DNA of 64,000 nt from Hansfordia pulvinata (Eukaryota; Ascomycota; Sordariomycetes; Xylariales), in NCBI GenBank assembly GCA_006538405.1, contig BJKQ01000014.1, positions 930,001 through 994,000 on the forward strand, read 5' to 3'. The notes below the pieces were generated by a model. The model was not told the DNA's origin. It saw only the letters and a list, made by a program, of their open reading frames with translations, and did not search any database. Shown here piece by piece: positions 21,226 through 33,243 of the stretch. The position numbers were made by a program, and so were the translations under genes. Positions within the stretch are counted from its first letter, which is position 1, and the number at the start of each line of letters is the position of its first letter.

Positions 21226-23170
21226 GGCAGTGGTGGTGGTGGTGGTGGTAAGATGGACGTGGGTTTGGGTCGGGATTTTGCTGGTGTGTGTGTGTTTGTG
21301 AAGAGGGGCTGGTCGTAGATGTTGGATAGAGATAGGGATAGAGAGATGGAAAGATCGAAAGAAGCTGGCGACAAGTCGAGGTTTTGACAGATCTGGACTG
21401 ACAAACTAAATTATCTTGGCTCTTTTCTCATTCTATCCCGAAACCCCAACGAGGACCGCTCCAGGCAGTTTATACACGAGCGCGCACACGCACACAGGCC
21501 GGCGACTTCGGAGCTTCATCCGGCAGTGCGGGCACATGCTCTCCCTCCCTCTCTCACTCTCACTCCCCGCGTCGGTCAACCTGCCCCTCACTCCACTCCC
21601 TCGAAGGGGGCCGAGGGGCTCACTCCGCGCAAGGCAGGTCCGTTCCGGAACTGACACCCACCCCCGTGAAGCAGTCCGTCATTCGGTCGGCTCGTCGGAC
21701 TTTGCGTGTTGGTATCGCGAGAAAGGACCAAGCCCCCCGCGCCCCCACGGACCGGAGTTGCGGCGGCGGGGCTCGTGTTTTAATCCGCAGGGCTGCGGAG
21801 CACCTCCGAGTAAGCCAGCCCTCCGCTAACATACTAATTAGCACTTGCCAAGTTGCACACACACCTCGGGTAGTGGGATGATTAGCTGCGGGTAGTCTCA
21901 TGCCCGCCGCTGGCTGGGGTCTCGCCGCGGAGCTGACCAGCGGGGCTTAAGAACATTGGGGCGGGAGGGAGCGGAGGGTTTTCCCAGCATACCTGCCCGA
22001 TGCTCGTATATCGAGCAATACGCACGTATCAACGCAGCAGCGGGTGGTCTGACGGGTGGGGTCTCCCGCAGGTGCTCCTGTCTGCCTTTCTGTCAGTCCA
22101 TCATCTGTGAATCGTCACGTCCCTCTGTCCCCGGAAAAGCTCGGCCATGAGCTGACGATGGTTTCTGGGTCTCTCTCTCTCTCTCTCCTCTTTCAACCGG
22201 TTCCGTCTCACGTGGTGGGAGCGGCAGCTGCTGCAGGGGTTCTCCAGGTCCGGGGTTCCGGACTAGTTAGCCTGGGCCTGGCCTGTCCAATCTGTGCGTT
22301 GCCCCCGGGTTTTCCTGGGGCCCCCGGATCCTCTCGGCACAGAATACCCTGACGTTGGTGGGTGAGGCTGCTCCGTGGGTTCCCTGAGCCAGCTAGGCGA
22401 CTTATCAGCTTTAGCAAGCCAAGTCGAGCCCAGGCCAGCTGGAGTCGGTGCGTCGGGGTCCGGCGAGTTGGCGGGCTGTGCGAAGGAGGGAAAGAGGGAG
22501 AGAGGGGGGGGGCCTTCACGGTCTGGAATCAAGGGTCTCGTTGTGTGATGTTTGATGCCCGGGGGGGAAATCTATCCTTCTGGGCTCAAGTCGGAGTTGG
22601 CTATCCATCAAGATTTGCAAGTGCGGTGTGTCCATCTGCGACCTGTCACGCCGTACTGGTTGGTGAGTTTCGAGGACAACTTGCACGTTGCAGAATCTAC
22701 CAGTAGCGAATCATCGTCATGCCGGAACCTCGTGCGCAATAACACCCGACTCGTACGCGGTGGGCAGAGTTGGCGACCTGCCCATTCTCCCTAACCCAAG
22801 GTACATGTAGCTTCCATAGCAGGTTGTGAAGACGATTCACGACAGTGAGAAGAAGCATGGCGGGTTTGAACTGCAGGAATAAACGAGGAGCAAGATCTTC
22901 AGGGCCTCCGATCCGAGGCCTGCAGAGTGTGGTTCGGTTCCTAAAGCAGCAGAGCAAACAGATAGCATCCAGCTCTATACCAACACGCCATCTCGGCTTC
23001 ATCAGACCGCCCAAACGCCTCAGAATCCCCCCTATTGCCCCAGTGTCCCCTCCTCCTTCTGCATCCCGTGTCTCTGACGGAAAAAACGGTGCCACGTTCC
23101 GTCTCCTCCCCTCCTTACCGACTCTGCCGACCAGCTAGCTGCCTTCCCCTCCCCCCAGCTTTCGCACCCC
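21226..23170. other. intergenic region
   Basis: No supported gene. The left end is the IPMDH promoter and the right end the 3' flank of the MFS gene. A CT repeat (about 22168-22187) is the only notable simple sequence. Confidence 0.5.
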
Positions 23171-25529
23171 TCAGATGACGTAGCGGTACAGCGGCGACTT
23201 GTCGCCCATGTCGAGCAGCTCGGCCTCGGTGTACCGGGCGCGGACCTCGGCCTCGGGGACGGCGTCGCGCTGGCGGTTGAGCCGGTCCCAGTCCCAGGCG
23301 AGGACGAGGACGCAGGCGATGGCCGCCAGCACGATGGCCAGCGAGAAGCCGTAGCCCAGCCAGTACCTGGGCGCTTGGGCCTGGAGGAAGATGTTGCTGC
23401 CCACCGCGCCGCCCAGGTTGCCCAGGGTGATGAGCAGCGCCATGCCCGTGGCCCGCTTCGACGAGGGGGCCAGGTTGTTGCCCGCCAGCGCCAGGATGCC
23501 CACCAGAGGCGGGTACACCCCGGCCGGGATCGTGAACATGAAGGCGTACGTCAGCCCCGGTAGCTGAGGGTGCGGGATCGCCAGGAGCACGACAAGCCCC
23601 GCGGCGGCGATGCTGAAGGGCGCGATGATGAAGGGCCAGCGCTTGCGCTTGCGGTCCGACAGGAGCGCGAAGAAGATTGTGCTTATCACGCCGACGACGT
23701 AGATGGGGATGGCTGAGGGGTGGGGAGGAGGTGTTAGTCTTTTGCTTTTCGTTTCTTTCTTTCTTTCTTTCTTTCTGTTTGATAACAGAAAACAAACCAA
23801 AAAAGGGGGCAACTCACTCAGCAGTTGCGCATTGGCCGCAGAATACCCGAGGTCGTTGATGATGGTCGGCGCGCTGTAGGTAAACGCGTACAGGCACACA
23901 CTGGCAAGGCGGTCGGTCAGTCGTATTGCACACCACTCGACTCATCTCTTCGAGTCTTGAGTCCTGACTCTTCAACCTCAACAATCCCAGAGAAGAGGAA
24001 GATAAAGAAGGTAGAAAGAGAAAAAGAGAAAAAAAAAAAAAATAAATAAAAAAAATAAAAACTCACGAGTTTCCCCAGTACGCAATCATGCCAAAGTACA
24101 GCTTCCACTCGCGCAGCGACGCCCGCAGGTACCGCCACTGGAACTTCTCGTCGGTGGCGACGCGGCCCGCGGCGCTCCCGCTGTCCTGCTCCAGGCGCAG
24201 GTGCAGCACCTCCTTCTCGGAGTGCGTCAGGAACGACGCCGTCGCGGGGCTGTCGGGCAGCAGCCAGACGAGGGAGGCGCCGACGACGACGGTCACGATG
24301 CCCTCTATAATGAAGATCCACCGCCAGCCGGCCAAACCCCCTGTCCCGTCCATGTTCTCGATCGCGAAGGCCAGAAGGCCCGAGAAGGCGCCCGCCAGCG
24401 AGGCCGCCGAGTAGAAGACGGCGATGCGCGTCTGCACCTCGAAGCGGCAGTACCAGCTGTGGAAGGGAGAGAAAGAGTCGGACGTTAGCTCGTGTGTGGG
24501 AAGGGGGGTTGGTCTTGGGAAGTTGTAGGGGTTTTCTACTTCTCTGTCCTCAAGAGAAAGAGAGAGGAAGATGGAGAGATGGAGATATAACTTACATGGT
24601 CAGCAGGTAGTTGGCGGCAGGGAAGAAGCCGGCCTCGAAGAGACCCAGCAGCACCCGCGTCACGACGAGCTGCTCGTAGTTCTTGACTATGCCCTGCATC
24701 GTCATGACCTGGAGGGCTCGGTCAGCTTGACGTGTGTTCCCCCGAAAGTAGGACCACACAGTAGGTGTAGGTCGAGCAGTGATCACTCACAATGCCCCAG
24801 AGGGTCATCAGGATGCAGAGCCACACCGACGGCCGCAGGAACTTGAGCACAATGTTGCTCGGCACTTCGAACTGTGTCGTGCGTCGAGTTGTCAGCGGCT
24901 GTGTTCTTTCTCTCTCTTCTCTCTCTCTCTCTCTTCACTCGAAACATTCATCCATAGACTTGGTCGGCTCCAGGGGGCAACTCACCACCGCGTAGGGGAA
25001 GAAGAAGACGGTCAGCGCAATGTTGTACTGAGTCCCCGAGAGGCCTGTTCCGGTCAGTTAGCAATCTCAAAGTCTCCTCTCTGCCCTAGGACCTTCATAC
25101 CCAGATCCGTAGACATGCCGGCCACCTTGGCGTTGCCAATGTTGCCGCGGTCGATGAAGGAGATGACATCTGTTTTTTTTGTTTTTCTCAAGTTAGCAAG
25201 CCAGGCTCCTTGTTCGCTCCCTCCCCGTCTATCTACCTAGATCGGTAGGAGGTAAGTAAGCAGGCCCACTTACAGAGCAGCGTGAGCATGGGCACCAGCC
25301 GGAAGTCGACTTTTCTAAGGATGGCCTTGGTCTCGGCATCGTCGTAGTTTGGCTCCTGCGGTGACGGTGAGCCATTGAGATCCTTGACAGGCACACACAA
25401 ACACACAGACAACGGCAGACTCACATTGTTGGCGCTGATGGCGTGCTCGGCGGTGGCCTTCTCGACGTGCTCTCCAGCCATCTTCTCGGCGGCGAGCGAG
25501 GTCGAGGGGTCGGCCTCGAGTCTCGACAT
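23171..25529 (-). CDS. MFS permease of the Dal5 (anion:cation symporter) type, 507 aa
   Basis: Nine exons on the minus strand: 25425-25529, 25274-25355, 25101-25169, 24986-25044, 24791-24871, 24596-24708, 24067-24456, 23818-23900, 23171-23712. Every intron has GT-AG ends and all phases agree, giving 507 residues. The protein has a short acidic cytoplasmic N-terminus, then LVPMLTLLYVISFIDRGNIG, the first membrane segment and loop typical of the allantoate/nicotinate/biotin-type permeases. LLGLFEAGFFPAANYL and GWRWIFIIEG are also characteristic. About twelve hydrophobic segments are expected and largely visible. The cytosolic C-terminus ends YTEAELLDMGDKSPLYRYVI. It should be a plasma-membrane symporter for a small organic anion such as a vitamin or carboxylate; the substrate is not deducible. 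The frame is intact, unlike several neighbours. Confidence 0.9.
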
Positions 25530-25990
25530 GGTATGTACTCGTATCTTTGTCGGTGAATTGGGGAAGGAAGGAAGGACAAGATAAATATGTGATGAAAGAG
25601 CAAGGTGGGATCGTGAAGACAACCACGATAGAAGATCAAGCGAAAGGAAACACAAAAAGGGGGGGGAGGGAGGCAAGCGGATCGTCGGAGCGGGAGCGGG
25701 CGGGCACTAAGTAGGCCCGGTGGTCCCAGAAGTAAAAGATCTGATTGATGAGTCGTCACCGCCCGCGATACTCGCCCGACGGACACGCGCGCGTGGGCCC
25801 TCTTACGTTCGACGAGGAGGAGGAGAGCAGTTGTTGCTGCTGGGCCAAGACCAGTAAGTACCAGGACCGGGATTTAGACTTGGACTTGGACTTGGACCCA
25901 AGAGCATCGTACTATGGTACTATGGGGTGGGCGCGCACTCGTAACCCACGTCACCAGACTCGGCTCTCCAAGTCGGCACATGGGGCCCGA

Positions 25991-26013
25991 GGGGGGGGGG
26001 GGGGGGGGGGGGG
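25991..26013. repeat. G23 homopolymer
   Basis: Twenty-three consecutive G are followed by a CT microsatellite. The run is intergenic. Confidence 0.95.
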
Positions 26014-26170
26014 ACCCTCTCTCTCTCTCTCTCCCGACTACTGACTACTGGAGTAGTTAATTAGTTAGTTAGTTTGTAGCCTGGCCTGTCTCCGCATGGC
26101 CCGGGACCCGGAAAGGTCTGGGGCCCAAAGATCTGGGGCCCAAAATCTGGGGCCCCGCGAAATGGGAGGA

Positions 26171-26240
26171 GGAGGAGACTGGAGACTGGAGACTGGGGAC
26201 TGGGGACTGGGGACTGGGGACTGGGGACTGGGGACTGGGG
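26171..26240. repeat. 7-bp tandem array (GGAGACT then GGGGACT)
   Basis: Three GGAGACT-like units pass into about eight GGGGACT units. The array lies in intergenic DNA. Confidence 0.9.
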
Positions 26241-27012
26241 GGGGAGGAGATGCGATGTTGGGGCCGTCCGTCTGTCCATCCCGCTGTCCTGTCCGTTCGT
26301 CTCGTCCCCGCAGACCAACTCCGACGAGCTACCGGAATTACCCCGGATTCCACCCCGGCTCGGTTTCGACCTCGAATCGGGGATGGGTGGTGGATGGGGG
26401 GCCACGACGCGGGGGCGGGGCGGGCGGGCGGGCGGCTGACGATCCCTCCCGTTCGTTGGTCACACGGGCCCTATTAATTAGTAGGTAGATAGGTATCCAG
26501 GTTTTAGACTGCCTAATCTACGAGTACTCGTTCCTCACTCAAGTTTAGTACGAATACCTCCCTACCCGCGCATCTGGCTACCGTACCTTACTTACCTGGT
26601 AGCTACCGTACTCGTAGGTTATTAGCTGTCTGCCCTGTCTGCTTGCCCAGCCCATCTGCTGACTCGGACTGTAATGTGCTTCCTGGAACATGGAGGTCTG
26701 TGCCTGCGGTGGGGACTCCGGATATTAACATCTGTCTGACTGTCTGTCTGTCCATCTGTCTGTCCGTGCTGCTGTCTGACGCAGACCCGCGACCCGCTGC
26801 GGTGGCTGTGTCTCTCTGTGTGTGTGTGGCGGGGGAGGGTAAAAGGGTTGGCTATCCACTTTCTTGCTTGTCTTGAGCTTTCTCGTGTCCCCACCTCCAC
26901 ATCTCACACGACGAAGATGCTCGCACAGCTTCTGCAGGGTGTCCCTCTGGAGAGAGAGACAAGAAGAAGCTCGGCACTGATCCGGCGAGAAAGGGGGCTA
27001 CGGGGAAGGGAT

Positions 27013-27045
<33 letters not shown>

Positions 27046-28354
27046 GCCGTGGGTGAACGTGTGTTATGTGTGTTATGTATGTGTTTTACTCCTCATACCA
27101 CGAAAAAGAAACAAGATGCGATGCCTTGGAGGCCCACCTGGTCTAGATCTCTTGGAAAGCGATCCCTCTCTTTCTCTCTCTCTCCTCTCACCACCTCCTC
27201 CTCCACCGCCTGGAATTCCGGGGAAGGGGAACGAGAGGGGTTCGTCGGCTTGGCCGTGCCGCTCTCGCACGGCGCGGGGGGGGGGGGCGTCTTGGAGATC
27301 GGCGCAGTCTGCTCCGATGGGAGAGCAGGGGCGTTGTGAGACGCAAAGGGCCGACGACACACACACACACACACACACACACTCGCAAGGGCCCATCATC
27401 AGTGGAGAGGGGAAGAGGCGGAGGGGAAAAGGGCGGCGTTCTGCTGGATCGGCGCGGGTGACGTGGGACGGTTGCATCGTGTGGCCCATTTGCCGCGAGA
27501 TAAGCTTTGCTGGGTCCCCTCGACGCAGCAACATCCGCGTGGTGAGGGACCCGACTCGGACTCGGGGGCGGGTTCGCTTTTCCACCTCACTTAACAGTTT
27601 CTCGACGACGGCTCGTGGGTTCCGTCGCGGAGTGTGCTCGAGGTCTCAGCGGGCTTTCTCCGGCGCAGCAGCCGACGAGCCACTGTCGAGATCCGACCAC
27701 TGGTGATGAATGCCGCATCGTGATCTACGTGGTGTCACGGTGAGCCGGTTGCCCGGTCGCCCAGCCTACCAATTTCGCCCACATCAGTGCTGTCCCCGGG
27801 CATCGTAGATAAATAACCCCCTGGTGTCCGACAGCCTCTGATGCCCACCTCATATATTGAGGTTAAGCAGGCGAGCAGCCGAAGCAGATAACGCGCACAC
27901 GGTAGACGTCGCTGTCGTCGCCTCCGCGATCCACAGCGACGCCGTTGAGGGCACGCCCTCCGCCACAGCGGCTTTGCTTGGGTGTGTGGCTCAGAAGCAT
28001 CGTGGGTGGAAGATCCCACGTACCTGGCAGGTACTTGTAGAGCGAGACAGTCTTCCCTCGTAAGCTACAGCCCTGTGAGCGTGCGGAGACGAGGCGTATC
28101 TCTCTCTATCCGTGGATACGTCCTTGTACTCGGCGGACACACTTTTCAGCGCTCGGCCGAACCCCCCACCATCCATTTGCCTTCAGAAGCAGGGGCAGGA
28201 GCAGCGGACGCCGAGGTCAGCTAGAGGAGGGGAGAGGGCTAAGAAGAAAGAGGTCTGGAGATTCCACCGCATCGACCTGCACAACGGGCCTGGGTGGCCG
28301 GCCCGAGGTGACGGAGGCGGAGGCGGAGAAGATGAGGACGAGGGGAAGATGACA

Positions 28355-29110
28355 TGAAAGGAGGCAGGAAGCGCAGGGCCCGCCCGCCAAGGCTCAAACG
28401 TGCCCGCGCCCGTCAAGAGCCGGAACGACGATGACGATGACATTTGGCACACCCCGATCTCCCAAGCCGACGTCCTCGAGCCGCTGAGCAACTCCCACAC
28501 CGCAGCCCGGCGCCTCGTCGACATGGCCTTCACCCACGACAAGGACAACGACAACGACAACGACAACGACGGCAAAGGAGGATCTGGTAGAAGGATCTAG
28601 TAAAAGGGGCGCCGGCATCCAGGTGCACCGGCTGTTCCGCCGCCCGACCCCTCGACAGCTCCACGCGCGGCGGCCGCCTTTGCCATCTCGAGTAGGGCCC
28701 TAGAGGTGCTGGTGCGCGTCGTCGTCCTCGTCGTTGTCCTCGTCTTTGCTGGCTCGGGCGCAGATGGTGGAGGGAAAGGTGGGTTAAAGCAGAAGAGAAC
28801 AAGGAAGAAATATAAGCATCGCCGCCCCCCCGTGCGAGACTGCCTCCGCCTCTTCGACGACCTCCGCCTAACCCCCGCAACAACCTGGCCATGCTGGCCT
28901 TCAAGGCCCCGGCCCCGGCCCCCACCGGCTGGCCGACCCGGCCACCGAGCCCGGGGGCAGGCGCTTCTGCGCCGGCCCCTCCTGCCCCCCCCTCCGTGTG
29001 CCCTGATCCGACCCCTTCCGCGAGGTCCTCTTCCAACCACGACGAGTATCCGACCACGACGAGTAGGAGGCCAACGCGGAGAGGGTGCCCGCGACGGTCC
29101 GAAGTTGTCA
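28355..29110 (+). pseudogene. possible decayed or fragmentary coding sequence, family unknown
   Basis: From about 28355 to 28600 one + strand frame reads NVPAPVKSRNDDDDDIWHTP then ISQADVLEPLSNSHTAARRL and VDMAFTHDKDND. Nearly every third codon position is G or C, as in true genes here. A second segment near 28880-29010 (NNLAMLAFKAPAPAPTGWP) has similar composition but lies in a different frame after several stops. There is no convincing start, no joining intron and no family I can name. It could be a degraded gene, a gene broken by sequencing errors, or chance. Confidence is low. Confidence 0.25.
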
Positions 29111-29606
29111 GTCTGGGCAGTCGTGGCAGTATTTCCCCTCCAAACATTGCTTTCCTTCACACTCACCGGTACCGGGGGCGTCTCGTGAATGTCAAGTCAC
29201 CTTGTCTGCCGCCAGACGATGAAAACTCTCCAGATCTGTTTCAAGCAGGCTCCGTTGCGGGCCTCGCGCGATATCTCGAAGAAGAAAAAAAAACGGCCCC
29301 TGGTCTGAACCGCACGGGTCGTGACATATATCTCATTTTCACCTCGTCATGGCACTTTTAAAAAAAAAATTTGGTACAAGCACGAAATGCGGGCCGCCGG
29401 GGCGGACTTTGTGTGAATTAAAATCCCGGGCTCTCCTCATCACAAGAGGCGGCCTAGTAGCGGCGGCAGGCCTTGCGGGTATACAGCTCAAATGACACAA
29501 TGCAACGCTCCGACTCCATGCTGACAATCCTGTGACGATAAGAAAAAGAAAAAGATGAAGAAGAAAGCGGGCAAGCCCCACGCGGATCGCCTCCTTGGCC
29601 GGAGAC

Positions 29607-30742
29607 TTATCTGAAAAACATGGGCGGGTATTTGGTTTGCGGGTCGTAGTTCGGGCTCAGCGGGATGTTGCTGTTGGCCGCTTCGTGCAAGTGTCCGTTG
29701 CCCTCGAGCTCCTGCGTCTGGTACTGGAACCCGCCGGCCGTCGGGGGCGCGTCGCCGGCCTGGGGCGCGAACCCCTCGGCCGAGGGCTGCGACGACAGAG
29801 CCTGGTACGAGCTCGACTGGCGGAGCTCCCCGGACTGGGGGCCCAGGTGCTGCTGGGTCGGGCTCGGCTGGTGCGGTGGCGACGGCGCGGCGGTCGTGGG
29901 CATGTAGTACCACCCTTGCTGCTGCTGGTGCGACGAAGGCGGCGCGCTCGTGTCGGTCGTCGTGTTGTACGTCGTCAGGTTCGTGGGCATCCCCAGAGCC
30001 GTGGTCGAGCCGTCGCCCGTGTAGGCCTCGGTGGCCTTGATGTACGGCACGGAGCGCGCCCGGGCGAGCTCCTGCTTGGCCTTTCGCAGGAAGTAGAGCG
30101 CGGTGAGCAGTCCCAGCAGCAGAGGGATGCCCACGCCCAGCCCCGCGCCGAGTCCCGCCTTCAAGCCGCCATCTGTCGATCCCGGGCCCTCCAAGGAATT
30201 CGCAAACTGGATGTTGCTCTCGTCCGCGGGCCGCCGGTCGTCGATGGTCCCCGGGCTGAGGGTGAAGTTGGACCGGCAATCGGTCGCGTTCCTGTTGCAC
30301 GCCCACAGGTCAAAGGTGGTGAGGGAGTCCTCGAGGAAGCACTGCTTCAGATAGGCCTTCTTGTTCCTCTGCCCCCCGGAAGCGCAGCGAGCGGCACACG
30401 ACCCGCCAAAGTTCTTGTCGGTGCAGGACTCGCGCAGGACCTGGTTGTTGACCGTGTCCCAGCACAGCTGGTTGCTGAGGCAAGCTATAGTCAGGTCAGC
30501 GATGGCGTGCTCGCGCGCGAGGGAGGCTCGCGACGGCCGGGCCACATACTGTGTGTTCTCTCGCAACAGGTGACCGGCCCCGAGGCGTTCGGGTCGCATG
30601 GGATGCCCTCGCCGTGTCGAGTTCCGTCGGGGAAGAAGCACTCGGCCGCGCCCAGCACGGGCGCAGCCAGAACCGCGAGTGCGAGCAGCAGGCGCAGGGC
30701 CAGCGGCGCGGCGCTGGGATCTCGTCTAATAAGCCGGTCCAT
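29607..30742 (-). CDS. cysteine-rich single-pass membrane protein, 356 aa
   Basis: Two exons on the minus strand (30550-30742, 29607-30484) join as CCERTH-TCLSNQLC, giving 356 residues. The order is: signal peptide (hydrophobic residues 11-31), a short ectodomain with twelve cysteines (35, 49, 59, 60, 66, 72, 85, 94, 98, 113, 127, 134) and N-glycosylation sites at Asn52, Asn130 and Asn137, one membrane helix (about 177-197, GLGVGIPLLLGLLTALYFL) with RKAKQE just inside, and a Pro/Gln/Ser-rich cytoplasmic tail ending KYPPMFFR. The form CFFPDG...CC...CLSNQLC recurs in many fungal surface proteins. This layout resembles Mid2/Wsc-like cell-wall sensors, but no defined domain is recognised, so sensor function is inference. 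It is transcribed divergently from the macro-domain gene 1.7 kb away. Confidence 0.82.
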
Positions 30743-32448
30743 CGAGTTGGCCGGCGCTGGGAGGTATCGTTTAGGCAACAGCACAGCTTTGGAGGGGCCG
30801 TTGGATGACGGGGGAAAAAGCACCGACGAGAAGACGTGCTCGTGCAAGAGTTGGGCTGCACCAGCTCTAAAAACTAGAGCGACTTGGCCCCTCTGCGCCT
30901 GCATATGTATTGTGTGACGGGCCTGAGATTCGGCTTTTGCCAGCGGCGATCTCCAGCCATCCATCCATCACCCATGCCGTTTGCTACCCGCCCACCCGCC
31001 TCGGCAGGCCCCGTTGCGGCAACAGCTGCCGGGGATGGACTCGTATCAAGCGTTACCTGCCTTGGGACGGGCAAGACAACTCGGGCGGCCTGGGGCGCCG
31101 CCTTGCTCCCTGGGCTACCGAAGCCAGCTGTGTGTCGTGGTGGTGTTGCACGCGCCTGCGCTGCGGATGGGTGTGCCGGAGGGGGCCATGGGGGCCCTGG
31201 CGGAATTTCGTACAGCCCTGAGGCGGAGCATAATGAACCAGCAGCGAGCGATGAGATCCTTGTCAGGCTGCAGAAGTTCCATGCTTCTCAGCTCCGCTAT
31301 ACCAGAGCGGCATCACAACTTCATTCGCCAGAGTTCGGCAGTCGACCCATGGATCTGCATGGTAGCGGCCGCGCCAAGACACCGACTCGTTACTGTGCAG
31401 CTGTGCTCTTCGCTGTGCCGAGACGCAATCTTGAGTACGAGTAAAATCGTCGCGACTGCTCTCGCAGTGGAAAAGCAGTGTGCTCGTGGGAGATGGCGTG
31501 TCCGCACAACGAGGCCTGGACTTGGATCGGCCACTTCGATTCGACGCTCTCCAGGTCAATCTATCCGTCGGTCCCTTGCAGAAGCGCAAAGGTCTCTGCA
31601 TATGCCACGTGCTTGTCGGCCGTTGCGCCAGCCGAAAGCAGCGAACTCGCAAACCGGCCAGCTTGACGGCGTACCCGAATGGCTGATCTCGACCAACGAG
31701 ATGGTTCCAGCTTACGGTGCTCGTATCGTCACGGGCGTCGAATTTGGACCAGTCATAAACAGGTGTCCCTACGCGTCTGTCAGTGCTGACACTCTGATAT
31801 CATACCTCAAGCCTTGTCGCCAGCATACTCACACATGCGCGTGTCCATCCCGTGTTCTATGTGTCTTGTAGGCACCAGGGCGCGGTTCGAGACGAGATGG
31901 CCGGTGCCTGCCCGCCGCGCCACTGCTACTGGAGACCAGCAGCAGCGTCGAAAGGCAGCAATCTGTCATGTCAGTCACATTATTATCTCTGGATGCTGAA
32001 CATCCGTACTTTGAAGTGGGGGGTGGCGACGATGACCCGAGTCGCCTTCTCTGACTCTCACCTTGCACGCAGTCGGCCAATGAGGTCAGCTCAGCCGCGA
32101 TCAAGATGCGATGGAGTGTTGAGCCAATCAAAGCCACCGCCTCCCAAGTGGCCGACGCGTGGGCTGCTGGCGGAATCGACTGCCGGAAGAACTCCGCACT
32201 GTAGCGAGCACTGTAGTCTAGCACAGCCCCCTTGCAAGGCAGACTGGATCTGACCGAAGCGCGGATAGTGTGGTTCTGACATATCAAGCCGCCCATGCCG
32301 TTGACGCGCTCTTCCTGGTCGAGAGCATCTTCCTCAAGTCGCTGCTCATACGAGAGAATCCCCGGGATCACAACGGAAGCTCGATCCAGCAACAAGCCGC
32401 CGCCGCCTGCAGGAGACCTTGGACCTTACGGCCGGTATCCGACCCAAG
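30743..32448. other. divergent intergenic region
   Basis: This lies between two divergently transcribed genes and should hold both promoters. It has long chance open frames on both strands but none with coding-like third positions or a recognisable product. TACGAGTA occurs near 31437. Confidence 0.45.
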
Positions 32449-33243
32449 ATGGCAGCCAACACGCCCACGGCCCCCGCGGTGCCGTACCTACCCCACATCC
32501 ACCTGCTGTGCATGGATGAGAGATGCGCAGAGGCATTCGAGGCGGCGGCCAAGAAGCGCGAGCTGCCGGCCAGCGTGACCTACACGATGCACGACACGGC
32601 GCTGTCGCAGGTGCCCGGGCCACCCGAAGTGCAGTTCGACGCTGTAGTGTCGCCGGCCAACTCGTACGGGCGCCTCGACGGGGGCTTTGACGACGCCATC
32701 TCCAGGTCCTTCTCGCCCCCGGACGACTACCTGGCGCTGACGCGGGCGTGCCAGGCCCAGCTGTTTGCGCGATACCGCGGCTTCGCGCCGCCCGGGTCCT
32801 GCACCCTGGTGCGGATGACAGACGAGCTCATCGCGCAGACGCCTCGCAACGTCTGGGGCACGCGGTACGTGGCGCTGTGCCCGACGATGCGGCGGCCGCA
32901 GGACGTGCGGTGGGACCGGGAGGTGGTGTACGAGTGCGTCTGGACCCTGCTGTGCGCGATCGACGAGCACAACCGGCGGGTCGTCGAGGTGCGCGAGGCG
33001 CCGGGCCGGGACCCGGAGGAGATCCGCAGCATCCTCATGACGCCGCTGGGGACGGGAGCGGGCGACGTCAGCCCCGAGACGTGGGCGGCCCAGGCCGTGG
33101 TTGCCTTGAAGCATTTCGTCGAGGCGTCCGAGAAGCCCGAGAAGTGGGGTGCGCTTGACTGGCCGCAAATCTTTGGCCTGGCCAAGGAGATTGAGAAGAC
33201 GTGGCCCGCCTCGAGCCGGTCTCAGAGGGAGTATTCGGGATGA
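32449..33243 (+). CDS. macro-domain protein, 264 aa
   Basis: A single exon. The start at 32449 (MAANTPTAPAVPYLPHIHLL) has a good AAGATGG context; an upstream in-frame codon at 32419 would add ten residues. The macro-domain fold, which binds ADP-ribose or related nucleotides and in some members removes ADP-ribose, is indicated by FDAVVSPANSYGRLDGGFDD (63-82) for the NxxN/GGG loop, VWGTRYVALCPTMRRP for a central strand and ILMTPLGTGAGDVSP for the phosphate-binding loop. The canonical glycine-rich loop is altered (GRLDGGFDDAI), so catalysis is uncertain. Length fits a stand-alone domain with short extensions. No targeting signal is visible. Its biological role is unknown. Confidence 0.82.
   Translation: MAANTPTAPAVPYLPHIHLLCMDERCAEAFEAAAKKRELPASVTYTMHDTALSQVPGPPEVQFDAVVSPANSYGRLDGGFDDAISRSFSPPDDYLALTRACQAQLFARYRGFAPPGSCTLVRMTDELIAQTPRNVWGTRYVALCPTMRRPQDVRWDREVVYECVWTLLCAIDEHNRRVVEVREAPGRDPEEIRSILMTPLGTGAGDVSPETWAAQAVVALKHFVEASEKPEKWGALDWPQIFGLAKEIEKTWPASSRSQREYSG

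Larger units (their letters stand above)
25530..29606. other. long intergenic region, repeat-rich, with a possible gene relic near 28.4-29.1 kb
   Basis: No intact gene is supported. It contains a G23 homopolymer (25991-26013), a GGGGACT tandem array (about 26171-26240), TGTC-type repeats (about 26725-26765), G runs near 27030-27044, a CA repeat (about 27357-27382) and several TACGAGTA/TACTCGTA octamers (for example 26519-26526). A short piece with strongly coding-like composition is listed separately. Confidence 0.5.

Noticed and set aside
31829..32395. 188-codon minus-strand open frame just upstream of the macro-domain gene
   Set aside because: It starts at a TTG codon, overlaps the promoter and leader of the divergent macro gene, and resembles nothing known. 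A possible splice donor (GTGAGA near 32062) was noted but no convincing second exon follows.
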